Source: Pontibacter ummariensis (GTDB lineage Bacteria; Bacteroidota; Bacteroidia; Cytophagales; Hymenobacteraceae). From it: DNA of 64,000 nt. Below the pieces are notes generated by a model. It ran no database searches. It saw only the letters and a list, made by a program, of their open reading frames with translations, and had not been told where the DNA came from. Positions 9,246 through 17,016 of this stretch are shown here, in pieces. The DNA is taken from assembly GCF_900188175.1 (NCBI RefSeq), contig NZ_FZOQ01000001.1, positions 372,001 through 436,000 on the forward strand, given 5' to 3'. Made by a program: the position numbers and the translations under genes. Positions within the stretch are counted from its first letter, which is position 1. Each line of letters starts with the position of its first letter.

Positions 9246-9824
9246 CTATAAGCCAGCAGTGCGTTGCGGGGTGTAGTAGTCCTGCGATCTGATCAGGTAA
9301 TTCCCCTTTTCATCGATGGTGCGGACAATCTTCAGCAGATTACCCTCTGGCAGGAAGAGGTACACATACTGCGTAACAAACTTTCCCTTAAGGTCTTCGG
9401 GCTGGTCTGTCTTTGCAGGCGTAAAGGTTAAGGCATTAAACTCGGGGTGCCACTGGCCTATCAGCAGCAATGAGTTTTTACCTGTTTCGTCACTTTGGAT
9501 CAGTTCAAAGTGTCCTTTCTCAGGGGAGAATCCGAGGAAGCTCTCCCGGTGCATTACGCTACCGTCTGTTTGTGCCACATCAGATTTTTCGTGCACATAG
9601 CTTCCCTGGTAGGCACGGCTGAACACGGCCTCACCCTCTTCCTCTACAAAGGTCTGGCTTTCCGGTTGCCACACGTAATGCGTTACCAGCCAATTGCCGG
9701 CAATGCTGCGAAGCAGGCGATAGGCCTCGGTAGAGGAGAGGGGATTGTTTTCTTGTGCCTGCGTAGCAGGGGCGGCCAATACCAGCAGCACCGCTGCCAG
9801 TAGGGAGGTAATTACTTTTTTCAT
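9246..9824 (-). CDS. Secreted DUF1579-like protein
   Basis: A 192-residue protein with a clear signal peptide (Lys-rich start, hydrophobic core, ATQAQ cleavage region near residue 23). The rest is a beta-rich single domain beginning LRSIAGNWLVTHYVW and containing YVHEKSDVAQTDG and ESFLGFSPEKGHFELI, a pattern like DUF1579 and related lipocalin-like proteins that report sample weight and lipid-like cavities. No catalytic motif is seen and the substrate is unknown. It is a single gene, with a terminator just downstream shared with the gap to the alkyltransferase-like gene. The functional label is family-level only. Confidence 0.65.
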   Translation of the reverse strand: MKKVITSLLAAVLLVLAAPATQAQENNPLSSTEAYRLLRSIAGNWLVTHYVWQPESQTFVEEEGEAVFSRAYQGSYVHEKSDVAQTDGSVMHRESFLGFSPEKGHFELIQSDETGKNSLLLIGQWHPEFNALTFTPAKTDQPEDLKGKFVTQYVYLFLPEGNLLKIVRTIDEKGNYLIRSQDYYTPQRTAGL

Positions 9825-10132
9825 AGTTTTATTTTTAAATGGTGTCGGAATATACTCTTGCCCTACAGGTCTAATGCCTTGAAGAACAGTATAAAGATAA
9901 GCCTAAAGGCAGGAAGGTTGCTTGGCTTTTAGACGAGGTGTAAAAAAAGTTAGCCTTACCCTAGTTTTGTTTGTACTAATGGAGAAGGAGCCGCGAGGCT
10001 TTATCGACGAAATGGCTGGGCCAAAAGCCGTTGATGGCTTCGCAGTTGCAACTGAGGAGGCCGTGGTGGCAGGTGGTCTAAAAGGGATGGAAACCAGGTG
10101 GCTGCTAATTGCATAAGTTGTAGCTTTGTAAG
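9825..10132 (+). other. Intergenic region before the sensor kinase
   Basis: This 308-bp gap between the divergent DUF1579-like (-) and sensor kinase (+) genes has no convincing gene. A 64-codon frame at 9922-10116 lacks family features. Two matches to the Bacteroidota -7 box TAnnTTTG occur on the plus strand, TAGTTTTG at 9962-9969 and TAGCTTTG at 10121-10128, neither with a clear TTTG at the right distance upstream. Confidence 0.45.
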
Positions 10133-11245
10133 ATGGAAGTGAAGTTGAGCACGACAAGCACCCTGAACGCGGGCACCACCTGGAGCCTGCCGGAGGTGCG
10201 CAATGTTACCCAGAACCGCCTGCTGCTGCACCTGTTCTTCTGGACGGTGTACGTGGTCTTCTTTGGGCTGCTGTACGGCAGCTACATCGACGACTACTAC
10301 AATGCCTTTATGGTGGAGCTGGTGGAGCTGCCTTTTAAAATGGGACTGGTGTACTTTAACATGTATTACCTGATGCCGCGCTACCTCCTGCAGAAGCGTT
10401 ACCTCGAGTTTGTCGTGTACCTGCTTTTGCTGATGGGGCTGATTGCCGCACTGATGCAGTTTGTGCTACTGCCCTTTCTGATACACCCGCTGTTCTGCCC
10501 CACCACCTGCACCGAAAATAACCTGACGTTTTACCGCTTTACCAAGAACATCGTCAACATCAACTATGTGGTGGCGATTACGGCGGTAATAGCACTGCTG
10601 AAGAACTGGTACAACCACCAGCAGGCAGCCCGCAACCTGACGCAGGACAAGCTGGAGGCGGAGCTAAAGTTTTTGAAGGCGCAGATCCACCCGCATTTCC
10701 TGTTCAACACCCTCAATAGCCTGTACTCCCTTACCCTGAAAAAGTCCGACAACGCACCGGAGGTCGTGCTGAAGCTGTCGAGCCTGATGGACTACATGCT
10801 GTATGAGGCCAATGCCGCCCAGGTGCCTTTGGAGAAGGAGCTAGAGTACATCCGGAACTATATTGCCCTGGAGAAAGTGCGTTATGGCGAGCGGGTGGAT
10901 GTGCAGTTTAACGTGACAGGAAGCGTTGCCGGGAAAAAGGTGGCTCCTATGCTGCTGCTGCCTTTCGTGGAGAATGCCTTTAAACATGGGGTAAGCACCG
11001 AGACGCAGAATGCCTGGATCCGGATTGATGTGAAAGTGCAGGGCGAGCAGCTGGTCTTGCTCGTGGAGAACTGCAAGTGCGGCGAACGTGCCAGCAGCAA
11101 CGACCGTGACATGGCTTCTGGTATTGGCCTGAAGAACCTGCAGCGCCGCCTGGAGTTGCTGTATGAGGGCCGCTTTGCCCTGGAGATAGAAGACGAGCCA
11201 GACAGTTATGCGGCCAGACTGGAGTTGAACCTGGCAACTAACTGA
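10133..11245 (+). CDS. LytS/YehU-type sensor histidine kinase
   Basis: A 370-residue membrane kinase. Four hydrophobic segments lie within residues about 28-170; a short coiled region then leads into the His_kinase (PF06580) domain, with KAQIHPHFLFNTLNSLYSL carrying the phospho-accepting His near residue 186. A C-terminal HATPase_c domain has the N-box PFVENAFKHG and the glycine box GIGLKNLQRRL. It should autophosphorylate and pass phosphate to the LytTR response regulator 87 bp downstream. The 4-helix sensor region gives no clue to the ligand. The ATG at 10133 lies only 4 bases after a TAGCTTTG box; an in-frame GTG at 10196 would give a leader, so the start is uncertain. Confidence 0.93.
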   Translation: MEVKLSTTSTLNAGTTWSLPEVRNVTQNRLLLHLFFWTVYVVFFGLLYGSYIDDYYNAFMVELVELPFKMGLVYFNMYYLMPRYLLQKRYLEFVVYLLLLMGLIAALMQFVLLPFLIHPLFCPTTCTENNLTFYRFTKNIVNINYVVAITAVIALLKNWYNHQQAARNLTQDKLEAELKFLKAQIHPHFLFNTLNSLYSLTLKKSDNAPEVVLKLSSLMDYMLYEANAAQVPLEKELEYIRNYIALEKVRYGERVDVQFNVTGSVAGKKVAPMLLLPFVENAFKHGVSTETQNAWIRIDVKVQGEQLVLLVENCKCGERASSNDRDMASGIGLKNLQRRLELLYEGRFALEIEDEPDSYAARLELNLATN

Positions 11246-11332
11246 GGGAAGAATGGGGTGGGATATATGATCACAAGCTAAATTCGTTATGCTTATAACC
11301 TTTGAACTGTCTTTTGCCTAAAATAAACCCTT

Positions 11333-12085
11333 ATGAAGTTACGATGCATGATCGTGGACGATGAGCCACTGGCCCTGGATGTGCTGGAAACCTTTATTCA
11401 GCGCCTGGATAACCTGGAGCTGGTATGCCGCTGCAACAATGCAGTGGAGGCCTATAGTTGCCTGCAGCAGGAGCACATCGACCTGGTGTTCCTGGATATC
11501 CAGATGCCCAAGCTCACCGGCATAGACTTTCTGAAGTCGCTGGTGCACCCACCGAAGGTGATCTTTACCACGGCCTACCGCGATTATGCTTTAGAAGGCT
11601 ATGAGCTGAATGTGGTGGACTACCTGTTAAAGCCAATCGCCTTCGAACGATTTTTAAAGGCTGTATCAAAAGTAACACCGCAGGAGTATGCACTCCCAGT
11701 TCCTGCTTCTTTACCTGTTGCTGCGCCCGCTGCTAACCAAAGTGGGCCGGACTACAGGGAGGCGTTTATCTTTTTGAAAGCGGACAAGAAGATGGTGAAG
11801 GTGATGCTGCACGATATCCTGTACATTGAGAGTTTAAAGGACTACATCCGGGTGAAGATGGAGACGAAGGAGATTATTTCGTACCAGAAAATATCCTTCC
11901 TGGAAGAAAAGCTGCCGACAGACAAGTTCCTGCGCATTCACAGGTCTTTTATTGTGGCTCTTGATAAAATACAGGCTTTCTCGGCCTCTGCCGTTGACAT
12001 TGGCAAAAGCGAAATCCCGATCGGGCGCTTTTATAAGAATGAGGTGCTACAGGTGCTGAACCAGAACAACCTGCTGGAGGCTTAG
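11333..12085 (+). CDS. LytTR family response regulator
   Basis: A 250-residue two-domain regulator. The receiver domain (1-120) has the acidic pair in VDDEPLALD, the phospho-acceptor Asp in VFLDIQMPKLTG, the conserved Thr in TTAYRDYA and the Lys in LLKPI. A Pro/Ala-rich linker (about 120-142) leads to a LytTR DNA-binding domain (FIFLKADKKMVKV through KFLRIHRSFIVALDKI). It is paired with the upstream kinase and should bind direct-repeat promoter sites once phosphorylated. Such pairs in Bacteroidota are often linked to membrane stress or efflux, and an efflux operon lies 2 kb away, but the target is not visible here. The downstream hairpin ends the transcript. Confidence 0.95.
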   Translation: MKLRCMIVDDEPLALDVLETFIQRLDNLELVCRCNNAVEAYSCLQQEHIDLVFLDIQMPKLTGIDFLKSLVHPPKVIFTTAYRDYALEGYELNVVDYLLKPIAFERFLKAVSKVTPQEYALPVPASLPVAAPAANQSGPDYREAFIFLKADKKMVKVMLHDILYIESLKDYIRVKMETKEIISYQKISFLEEKLPTDKFLRIHRSFIVALDKIQAFSASAVDIGKSEIPIGRFYKNEVLQVLNQNNLLEA

Positions 12086-12109
12086 CGCTCTCTGGCTCTG
12101 CGTATAAGT

Positions 12110-12141
12110 AAAAGGCCCTTCTGCTGTCAGGAGGGCCTTTT
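12110..12141. terminator. Bidirectional terminator between regulator and cupin genes
   Basis: Stem AAAAGGCCCT (12110-12119) with AGGGCCTTTT (12132-12141) and a 12-nt loop, located between the convergent lytR-like (+) and cupin (-) genes. The A- and T-runs at the two ends fit termination on both strands. Confidence 0.8.
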
Positions 12142-12147
12142 GTCATT

Positions 12148-12525
12148 CTATAGCTTCTCTAAGTTTGTCCGGGTACGCTCGCTGTGCTGCAGGTTGCCTG
12201 TGTTTACGGTACTGGCAGGTTCAAACATCAGTACCTCAGCCTCCTCATTCGCCACCGGCTTGTGTTCTACGCCACGCGGCACGATGGTAAATTCTCCCGG
12301 GTTTAGTGTCAGCACCTTGTCGCGCAGGTGCAGCTCGAACTGGCCTTTCACGACCAGAAAGAACTCATCTTCATGCTCGTGATGATGCCACTCGAAAGGC
12401 CCCAGGAACTTAGCGATCTTGACCTGCTGGCCGTTTAGCTCGCCCACGATGCGTGGGTTCCAGTGGTCTTTGATGAGGTTAAACTTGTCGGCCAGGTTTA
12501 CTTTTTCTATCTCTTCGCTTTTCAT
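12148..12525 (-). CDS. Small cupin-domain protein
   Basis: A 125-residue single cupin. Motif 1 is HHHEHEDEFFLVVKG, with the His/Glu metal ligands; motif 2 is PGEFTIVPRGVEHKPVA. This is the complete metal-binding set of a conserved-barrel mononuclear metal cupin (family members bind Fe, Mn, Ni or Zn). The substrate cannot be told from sequence; similar proteins occur as sugar isomerase-like or dioxygenase-like cupins. There is no signal peptide, so it is cytoplasmic. It is a single gene convergent with the LytTR regulator and divergent from the next small gene, with which it shares a 115-bp intergenic space. Confidence 0.88.
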   Translation of the reverse strand: MKSEEIEKVNLADKFNLIKDHWNPRIVGELNGQQVKIAKFLGPFEWHHHEHEDEFFLVVKGQFELHLRDKVLTLNPGEFTIVPRGVEHKPVANEEAEVLMFEPASTVNTGNLQHSERTRTNLEKL

Positions 12526-12568
12526 TTTAATGCTTTTTGGAAACAGTTTCTTTGTAATCTCGTTTTTA

Positions 12569-12600
12569 TTTGGACTTAGTCTAAATAGTATTTAGCTTTG
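12569..12600 (+). promoter_or_regulatory. Bacteroidota-type promoter for the 116-aa gene
   Basis: TTTG at 12569-12572, a 20-bp spacer, then TAGCTTTG at 12593-12600, matching the Bacteroidota primary sigma consensus TTTG/TAnnTTTG. The ATG at 12641 is 40 bp further on. Confidence 0.65.
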
Positions 12601-12640
12601 TGACATAACAGATGCAGCCACAGCTAAGTTAGAACACAAG

Positions 12641-12991
12641 ATGGAAACAGCCACGCATATAGCAGAAATTTATAAGTCCGGAATAGGGGCGGTATACCAG
12701 TGCGACCGTCGAAACCGTCTGATAGTTAAGTTTGCCGGTACTGTAACCGCGCTAAAAGTGGATGCTTTCCTGCGCCTGCAAAGAGTAGTGGCGGGTATAG
12801 ACCTAGAGGCCATGGCTGCCAGTACAGAACGCTCTTCTGATGTGGAGATTGTTTCTGTCTGTGGTTGCGAGCGCTGTTATGTTCTGACACTGCCTGAGCT
12901 GTGTGCTTTTAAGGAGTTGCTGGAGGGAGCTCGCTTCGCGCTGGAGCTGAACAGACTACTGGGCGAGTGCCTGGATGCCGCGCTGGCTTGA
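12641..12991 (+). CDS. Uncharacterised 116-aa protein
   Basis: I do not recognise a named family with confidence. The protein is soluble, with no signal peptide: residues 15-35 form a beta-hairpin-like stretch (AVYQCDRRNRLIVKFAG), a short helix follows, then a Cys cluster VCGCERCYVLTLPELCAF, and a helical C-terminus. The order (short beta-rich N-part, then LPEL...FKELLEGA) recalls small Bacteroidota proteins of unknown function. The Cys cluster could bind metal, but spacing alone does not prove it. A good consensus promoter lies 40 bp upstream and a terminator 30 bp downstream, so it is a monocistronic, expressed gene. Confidence 0.7.
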   Translation: METATHIAEIYKSGIGAVYQCDRRNRLIVKFAGTVTALKVDAFLRLQRVVAGIDLEAMAASTERSSDVEIVSVCGCERCYVLTLPELCAFKELLEGARFALELNRLLGECLDAALA

Positions 12992-13020
12992 TAGAATAGC
13001 CCGGAAGCATGATACACCTG

Positions 13021-13050
13021 AAGCACAGCTAATCTGCTGTGCTTTTTTAA
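13021..13050 (+). terminator. Intrinsic terminator after the 116-aa gene
   Basis: Stem AAGCACAGC (13021-13029) with GCTGTGCTT (13036-13044), loop 6 nt, followed by TTTTAATTT on the plus strand. Confidence 0.8.
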
Positions 13051-13174
13051 TTTAGACTACTTCCATATTTCAGTAGGCCTTATGCTCTCTAAAACAAATT
13101 TGCATAGATTGGGTATGAAATAAGAGGCGCAATCTGTTTGCGCATTAGATCGAGACATTAAAACCCTACTACAT

Positions 13175-13711
13175 ATGAAGGATTTATTGAGACTTAGAAC
13201 ATCCCTTTCCGAGGAAATTGAGAAAATACTGAACGACCAGATAAAAATGGAGGCTGAGGCTTCTGCCATGTACCTCTCTATGTCGAGCTGGTGCGATCGC
13301 AATGGCTATGATAACAGCGGTGCCTACTTTAAAAAGCAGTCTGACGAAGAGCGGGAGCATATGCTGCGCCTTTTCAAATTCGTGTCAGACATGGGAGGAC
13401 GCGCTGTATCACCAGACGTAACGAACATACAGGTGGAGTTTGAGTCGTTCCGGAGCGTGTTTGAGCAGGCCCTGCAGCAGGAGATCGCAGTAACGCAATC
13501 ATTCAACCGCATGGCAGACAAGTGCCAGAAGGCGAAGGACTACGTAACGTTCACGTTCCTGCAGTGGTTCCTGCAAGAGCAGATAGAAGAAGAGTATGTA
13601 GCCCGTCGTGCGCTGGAGCTGTTCGAAGTGATTGGGGAGGAAGGCACCGGCCGCTACGAAATCGATAAGCGGGTGTCGAAGATCACCTATGAGAAGACGT
13701 ACGAAGAGTAG
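13175..13711 (+). CDS. Ferritin (non-heme iron storage)
   Basis: A 178-residue four-helix-bundle ferritin. Helix A carries EAEASAMYLSMSSWCDRNG (Glu and Tyr of the ferroxidase centre), helix B KKQSDEEREHMLRLFKFV (EREH ligands), and helices C/D AVTQSFNRMADKC and FLQWFLQEQIEEEY. The ferroxidase pattern is that of FtnA-type prokaryotic ferritins, not heme-binding bacterioferritin. It assembles as a 24-mer that oxidises Fe(II) and stores Fe(III) mineral in the cytoplasm. It is slightly longer than usual at the C-terminus, with a charged tail KITYEKTYEE. It is monocistronic with its own terminator. The neighbouring 2Fe-2S protein on the other strand gives the locus an iron theme, though no Fur box was identified. 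Confidence 0.95.
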   Translation: MKDLLRLRTSLSEEIEKILNDQIKMEAEASAMYLSMSSWCDRNGYDNSGAYFKKQSDEEREHMLRLFKFVSDMGGRAVSPDVTNIQVEFESFRSVFEQALQQEIAVTQSFNRMADKCQKAKDYVTFTFLQWFLQEQIEEEYVARRALELFEVIGEEGTGRYEIDKRVSKITYEKTYEE

Positions 13712-13731
13712 CAGCTATCTAAATAAAGCTG

Positions 13732-13766
13732 AAAAGCCTTTGGATAAACTCCAAAGGCTTTTTTTA
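13732..13766 (+). terminator. Terminator after ferritin
   Basis: Stem AAAAGCCTTTGG (13732-13743) with CCAAAGGCTTTT (13751-13762), followed by further T residues. It lies between the convergent ferritin (+) and ferredoxin (-) genes and may work in both directions. Confidence 0.8.
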
Positions 13767-13771
13767 TGTGG

Positions 13772-14059
13772 TTACTTTCCGTTTGGGCTGGAAGCAAGAA
13801 CGTGTTCACTGAAGGCCTCTCTGGCTTTGTTCTCGTCCATCTGGGGCATCCAGGCATTGTCTGGTTGCATGCACACGACAGGGGCAAAATCACAGCGGTC
13901 GGTGCAGTCTGTTTTTACGACCTCTACCTGGTCCTTCAGCCCCATCTCTTTGATCATGCTTCTGAAGGCCTTGCTAAGGTCCTTGCCGCCTTTTTTCTTG
14001 CACTTGCTGCCGGTGCACACATAGATAACCTTGTCCGGTGTTTTGAAACTCTTACTCAT
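13772..14059 (-). CDS. Thioredoxin-like (2Fe-2S) ferredoxin domain protein
   Basis: A 95-residue protein. VYVCTGSKCKKKGG supplies the first Cys pair (C-x4-C) and VVKTDCTDRCDFAPVVCMQ the second (C-x3-C), the arrangement of thioredoxin-like [2Fe-2S] ferredoxins (NuoE/Hox-type fold). The family carries electrons, but the partner is unknown here because no redox enzyme is adjacent. There is no signal sequence, so it is cytoplasmic. It is convergent with ferritin across a short terminator. The N-terminus MSKSFKTPDKVIYVC is short, so the annotated ATG is reasonable. Confidence 0.85.
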   Translation of the reverse strand: MSKSFKTPDKVIYVCTGSKCKKKGGKDLSKAFRSMIKEMGLKDQVEVVKTDCTDRCDFAPVVCMQPDNAWMPQMDENKAREAFSEHVLASSPNGK

Positions 14060-14182
14060 GTAGGGCTAAACAGTATGTTGCTTACTAAAGCCCAAACGTA
14101 CTAAAATAGTTTCTAGGTACTAGGCGCGGGAAAAATAAAAAGGCTGCCTGCCCAAGGCTTTTCTGGTCGAACTGCTTCTTGC

Positions 14183-14980
14183 TTATTCTTCAGCTTGTGT
14201 GAGGGATGCTTCCTGGTCAGCATTTACAAGCATGAGCTCCCCGTCGCGGCCAGGCTCCACTTCTTTGTATCTTACAACGCCATCCTGGCTCTGGAAGCCC
14301 CCCCTGCCAGGAAAACCAGATATACCGTTCGTACCGGCGGTATGCAAGACAATAATGCTGTTCCTGTCCCTTTGCTCATTGTTAAAGATCGGGATAAAGC
14401 CACTTGTGCTATAAACGAACATGATGTTGCCGCCGCTACCGCCACTGCCGCCCATGGTAGCATCAGATCCCTTTGTTCCAGGCTTGCCCGGAACTGATAC
14501 AACCTCTGTTTTAAAGTTACCCTTGGAGTCTTTAACAGTTCGTGTTTCTGTGCGGGGTTCTTCTCCTACATAACCGTTTTTACCATTTGCACCATCACCA
14601 CCGTTCCCTCCGCGTGTGTCTATCGTAAGACTGCCCAGTTTTTCAAAGCCGAGGACGAGGCTCAGGTCCCCGCCGTTTTCCCCGTTTGTGCCAAACTGCT
14701 CTCCCTTGCCAGGTTCGCCGTCTTTTCCTTTAGAGGTTATCAAACACTTTTTACCAACATAGGCTACTTTGGCCTCTAACACACCCTGCTGCCTGGGGGC
14801 AAACTGTAGCGTTGCCTTATCGTGTAGGATCAGCGTGTCTACTTTAAGTACATTCTCCGGACCAACAACAAACGTTTCTTTCTTGCTGATTTCAAGTTTT
14901 GAAAGGCGCTTTTGCTGTGCCAGGGTGGCATGAACGACTGGCAGCAGGGCCACAACGGTGATCAGTAGTTTTGCTCTCAT
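14183..14980 (-). CDS. Gly-rich, collagen-like secreted protein
   Basis: A 265-residue protein with a signal peptide (hydrophobic core about residues 4-20, ending TLAQQ). A beta-rich N-part (VGPENVLKVDTLILHDKATLQF) is followed by four blocks with frequent Gly-x-y triplets, such as GKDGEPGKGEQFGTNGENGG, GGNGGDGANGKNGYVG, GKPGTKGSDATMGGSGGSGG and GISGFPGRGG. Between them lie hydrophobic beta strands (LGSLTIDTRGG, NIMFVYSTSGF). It is a paralogue of the upstream gene in the same operon (9-bp gap), which carries an internal stop. I know no assigned function; it could be an extracellular structural or matrix protein. The Gly-rich blocks are shorter and less regular than true collagen repeats. Confidence 0.75.
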   Translation of the reverse strand: MRAKLLITVVALLPVVHATLAQQKRLSKLEISKKETFVVGPENVLKVDTLILHDKATLQFAPRQQGVLEAKVAYVGKKCLITSKGKDGEPGKGEQFGTNGENGGDLSLVLGFEKLGSLTIDTRGGNGGDGANGKNGYVGEEPRTETRTVKDSKGNFKTEVVSVPGKPGTKGSDATMGGSGGSGGNIMFVYSTSGFIPIFNNEQRDRNSIIVLHTAGTNGISGFPGRGGFQSQDGVVRYKEVEPGRDGELMLVNADQEASLTQAEE

Positions 14981-14989
14981 AAATAGCAG

Positions 14990-15805
14990 TTATAGTTGGG
15001 GTTTATTTGCATTAACTAGCTTAATGGTCCCGTTTTGCTGTGGCTGGTGCCTGGCAGATACGGTATTGCCGGGAATAACGGTAGTGCCAACTTCCCGTGA
15101 GCCTGTGTATGAATTGCCGTTTCTTCCTGCTTTACCATGTTTGCCTGCTTCGTACAATATCTCAATAAAGTGTACTTCTTTCTTTTGGCCTGGTCTAGGG
15201 TTGTGGTTAAAGTTTAAGGCAAATCTATCTGTACTGTAGGTTAGTATAAGATCACCGCCCTTGCCTCCAGCACCTCCTGGAGATCCAGGTTCTCCAGTGG
15301 AGCCCATGCTCGTTTGTATGTTACGCGTAACGCTTGTAAGCCCTCCTTTGCCATCAGGTACTCTTCTGGAGGTTGTTTGGGTACTCGGCATGTTCCAGTT
15401 CTTGCCGATGTAGCCGTTTCCGCCGTCTCCACCGCGCGTGTCCAGCGTAAGGCTGCCCAGCGTCATAAAATGAATATCAATTTCCAGGTCGCTCCCGTCT
15501 GCTCCATTTGCGCCAGAAAGCACACGGCTTCCATGCTCTCCGCTGGCTCCTTTAGAGGTAATAACACAACCTTCCCCTACATAAGCGATTCGCACGCCCA
15601 GTAGCCCTTTCTTAGAAGATGTAAACCGAATGGTAGACGCATCGTGCAGGACAAGGGTGTCCACAATCAAGATGTTCTCCGGCCCTACAGTAAAGGTCTC
15701 ACTTGCTTATAGCTCAAGCCTGGGGTAAGGCTTGAGCTGGGCACATGCGTGATAGGACAGTACCGCGAGAAAGGTGCCGATAAGTAAGCACAGTTTATTT
15801 TGCAT
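14990..15805 (-). pseudogene. Gly-rich secreted paralogue interrupted by an in-frame TAA
   Basis: On the minus strand an ATG at 15805 opens a signal peptide (MQNKLCLLIGTF...HACAQ) in the same frame as the downstream 226-codon reading frame. Codon 33 (15709-15707) is TAA. Without it the gene would encode about 271 residues, the length of the downstream paralogue (265). The alignment continues through the stop: LKPYPRLEL-stop-ASETFTVGPENILIVDTL against LSKLEISKKETFVVGPENVLKVDTL. Everything after codon 33 remains open and keeps the same Gly-rich blocks (GASGEHGSRVLSGANG, GGDGGNGYIG, GEPGSPGGAGGKGG). A recent nonsense mutation is the simplest explanation; a restart at TTG 15670 would lack the signal peptide. 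A sequencing error is possible. Confidence 0.75.
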
Positions 15806-15879
15806 AGCAGATGCAGAAACAGGGCGACAGCATATAGCTACTCTAATATAATAAAATAAACTTATAGGTTTAACCCTAT

Positions 15880-15911
15880 TATTAACCTTAGCTTTTATTA
15901 ACCTTAGCTTT
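15880..15911. repeat. Two-copy 16-bp tandem repeat
   Basis: TATTAACCTTAGCTTT occurs twice head to tail (15880-15895 and 15896-15911) in the AT-rich gap upstream of the broken Gly-rich gene. The rest of the 246-bp gap shows no gene. It could belong to that operon's promoter region or be simple slippage. Confidence 0.6.
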
Positions 15912-16051
15912 CTTCTTTATCTGTCCCTAAACTAACTTCACTCTTTATTCACTGGTTATAAACTTGTCTAAAGCCGTAGGGGAGGCAAGACCTCTTCGTT
16001 GTTGTACAAGCTGCCCTTGCCTAAAGTGAAACCGAACTTTTATAAGTTGTT

Positions 16052-16915
16052 TTACAGCTGGTAGATGCCCTTTGCCGGGTCCTGCTGTAGTAGCTGTGCT
16101 AGTGCCTGGTACAAATCGGGGTGATGGCTGCTGAACGCTTTAGGACGCTCGAAGAAAGACTCTACACAGACGGCAAAGAACTCGTGCTCATCCTGGCAAG
16201 CCTGTGGGCGCAGGAACGTTCCGGGTGTTTGTTGTTGCCGCTTCATTTCCTGCTGAGCCAGTTGGTCCCACTGCAGTAAGTGCTGCCTGTCCAGAAAGCT
16301 GTGCTCCTGGTTCGAGATCATGTTCTCTAAATGCAGGGCGTGGGCCATCTCGTGCAAGCCCAGATTAAAGCCGTCGCTTGCATTCTGGTAGCCGACCTGA
16401 AAATCTTTCCACGACAGAACAATGCAACCGCGCATGTTCACTTCTCCGCTGTGGTAGCGCTTGAACTCAGCAGAGTAATAGCGGTCGGGGTATAGGAGGA
16501 TGCGGCTGAAGTGGGGCAGGGAGATGGGGGCCAGCCCAAAGGTAACTTGCACGGCGCAGGCGGCTACTCGCACTTGCATGCCTAAGGTTACCTCAAAGTT
16601 TTCGCCGCGCGGGATAAATCTTTTCCGGACCAGGAAATTGACCACCCGTTTTTCAAAATCCCGTTTAAGGGGCTGGGGTAAGGAGGCGTAATAAGGCGGT
16701 TGTTGACGGCGTAGTTCTTCCACCAAAGGCCTGAGCCGGTACTGCTTTACCCCATACTGTATCAGCTCGATAAGACCGAACACCAGCAGCACCATTAACA
16801 CCCCCTGTCCCGGGCTTAGCTCAGCTAACTGCAGGGAATGGGGCCGGAAGCTGTACCAGGCACAGAAAGGCGGCAGCCACTGAAAAAGGGGGAGGGGACA
16901 GAAGACTAGGCTCAA
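16052..16915 (-). CDS. MtfA-like zinc peptidase with N-terminal membrane segment
   Basis: A 287-residue protein. An N-terminal hydrophobic segment (about residues 35-50, GVLMVLLVFGLIELI) is followed by the MtfA domain: LPQPLKRDFEKRVVNFLVRKRF, VRVAACAVQVTFG, the HExxH motif in LGLHEMAHALHLENM, and the downstream acidic motif DEHEFFAVCVESFFERP. MtfA peptidases are single-zinc aminopeptidase-like enzymes; in Escherichia coli MtfA binds and inactivates the glucose repressor Mlc, but no Mlc partner is evident here. The membrane segment is common in Bacteroidota homologues and suggests a membrane-tethered cytoplasmic enzyme. It is divergent from the glycosyltransferase gene. The first 30 residues are atypical, so the true start may be later. 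Confidence 0.82.
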   Translation of the reverse strand: MSLVFCPLPLFQWLPPFCAWYSFRPHSLQLAELSPGQGVLMVLLVFGLIELIQYGVKQYRLRPLVEELRRQQPPYYASLPQPLKRDFEKRVVNFLVRKRFIPRGENFEVTLGMQVRVAACAVQVTFGLAPISLPHFSRILLYPDRYYSAEFKRYHSGEVNMRGCIVLSWKDFQVGYQNASDGFNLGLHEMAHALHLENMISNQEHSFLDRQHLLQWDQLAQQEMKRQQQTPGTFLRPQACQDEHEFFAVCVESFFERPKAFSSHHPDLYQALAQLLQQDPAKGIYQL

Positions 16916-17016
16916 ACTAATTGGGTTTATGCTTCTTAAAGATATAAATTTCCTGTTGTTTGCCCTGTATGGTACGCTTCGATTTGTAACTTGTAGGACA
17001 CCTAAACCGAAGCTAT

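Noticed and set aside
9922..10116. 64-codon plus-strand ORF before the sensor kinase
   Set aside because: No family features, no ribosome-binding-like sequence and overlap with another frame on the opposite strand (9903-10157). Treated as non-coding.
13175..14059. Ferritin and 2Fe-2S genes considered as an iron operon
   Set aside because: They are convergent, on opposite strands, with a terminator between, so they are not co-transcribed.
15880..15911. 16-bp tandem repeat considered as an attachment site
   Set aside because: No integrase, tRNA gene or second distant copy is visible, so slippage or a promoter element is simpler.
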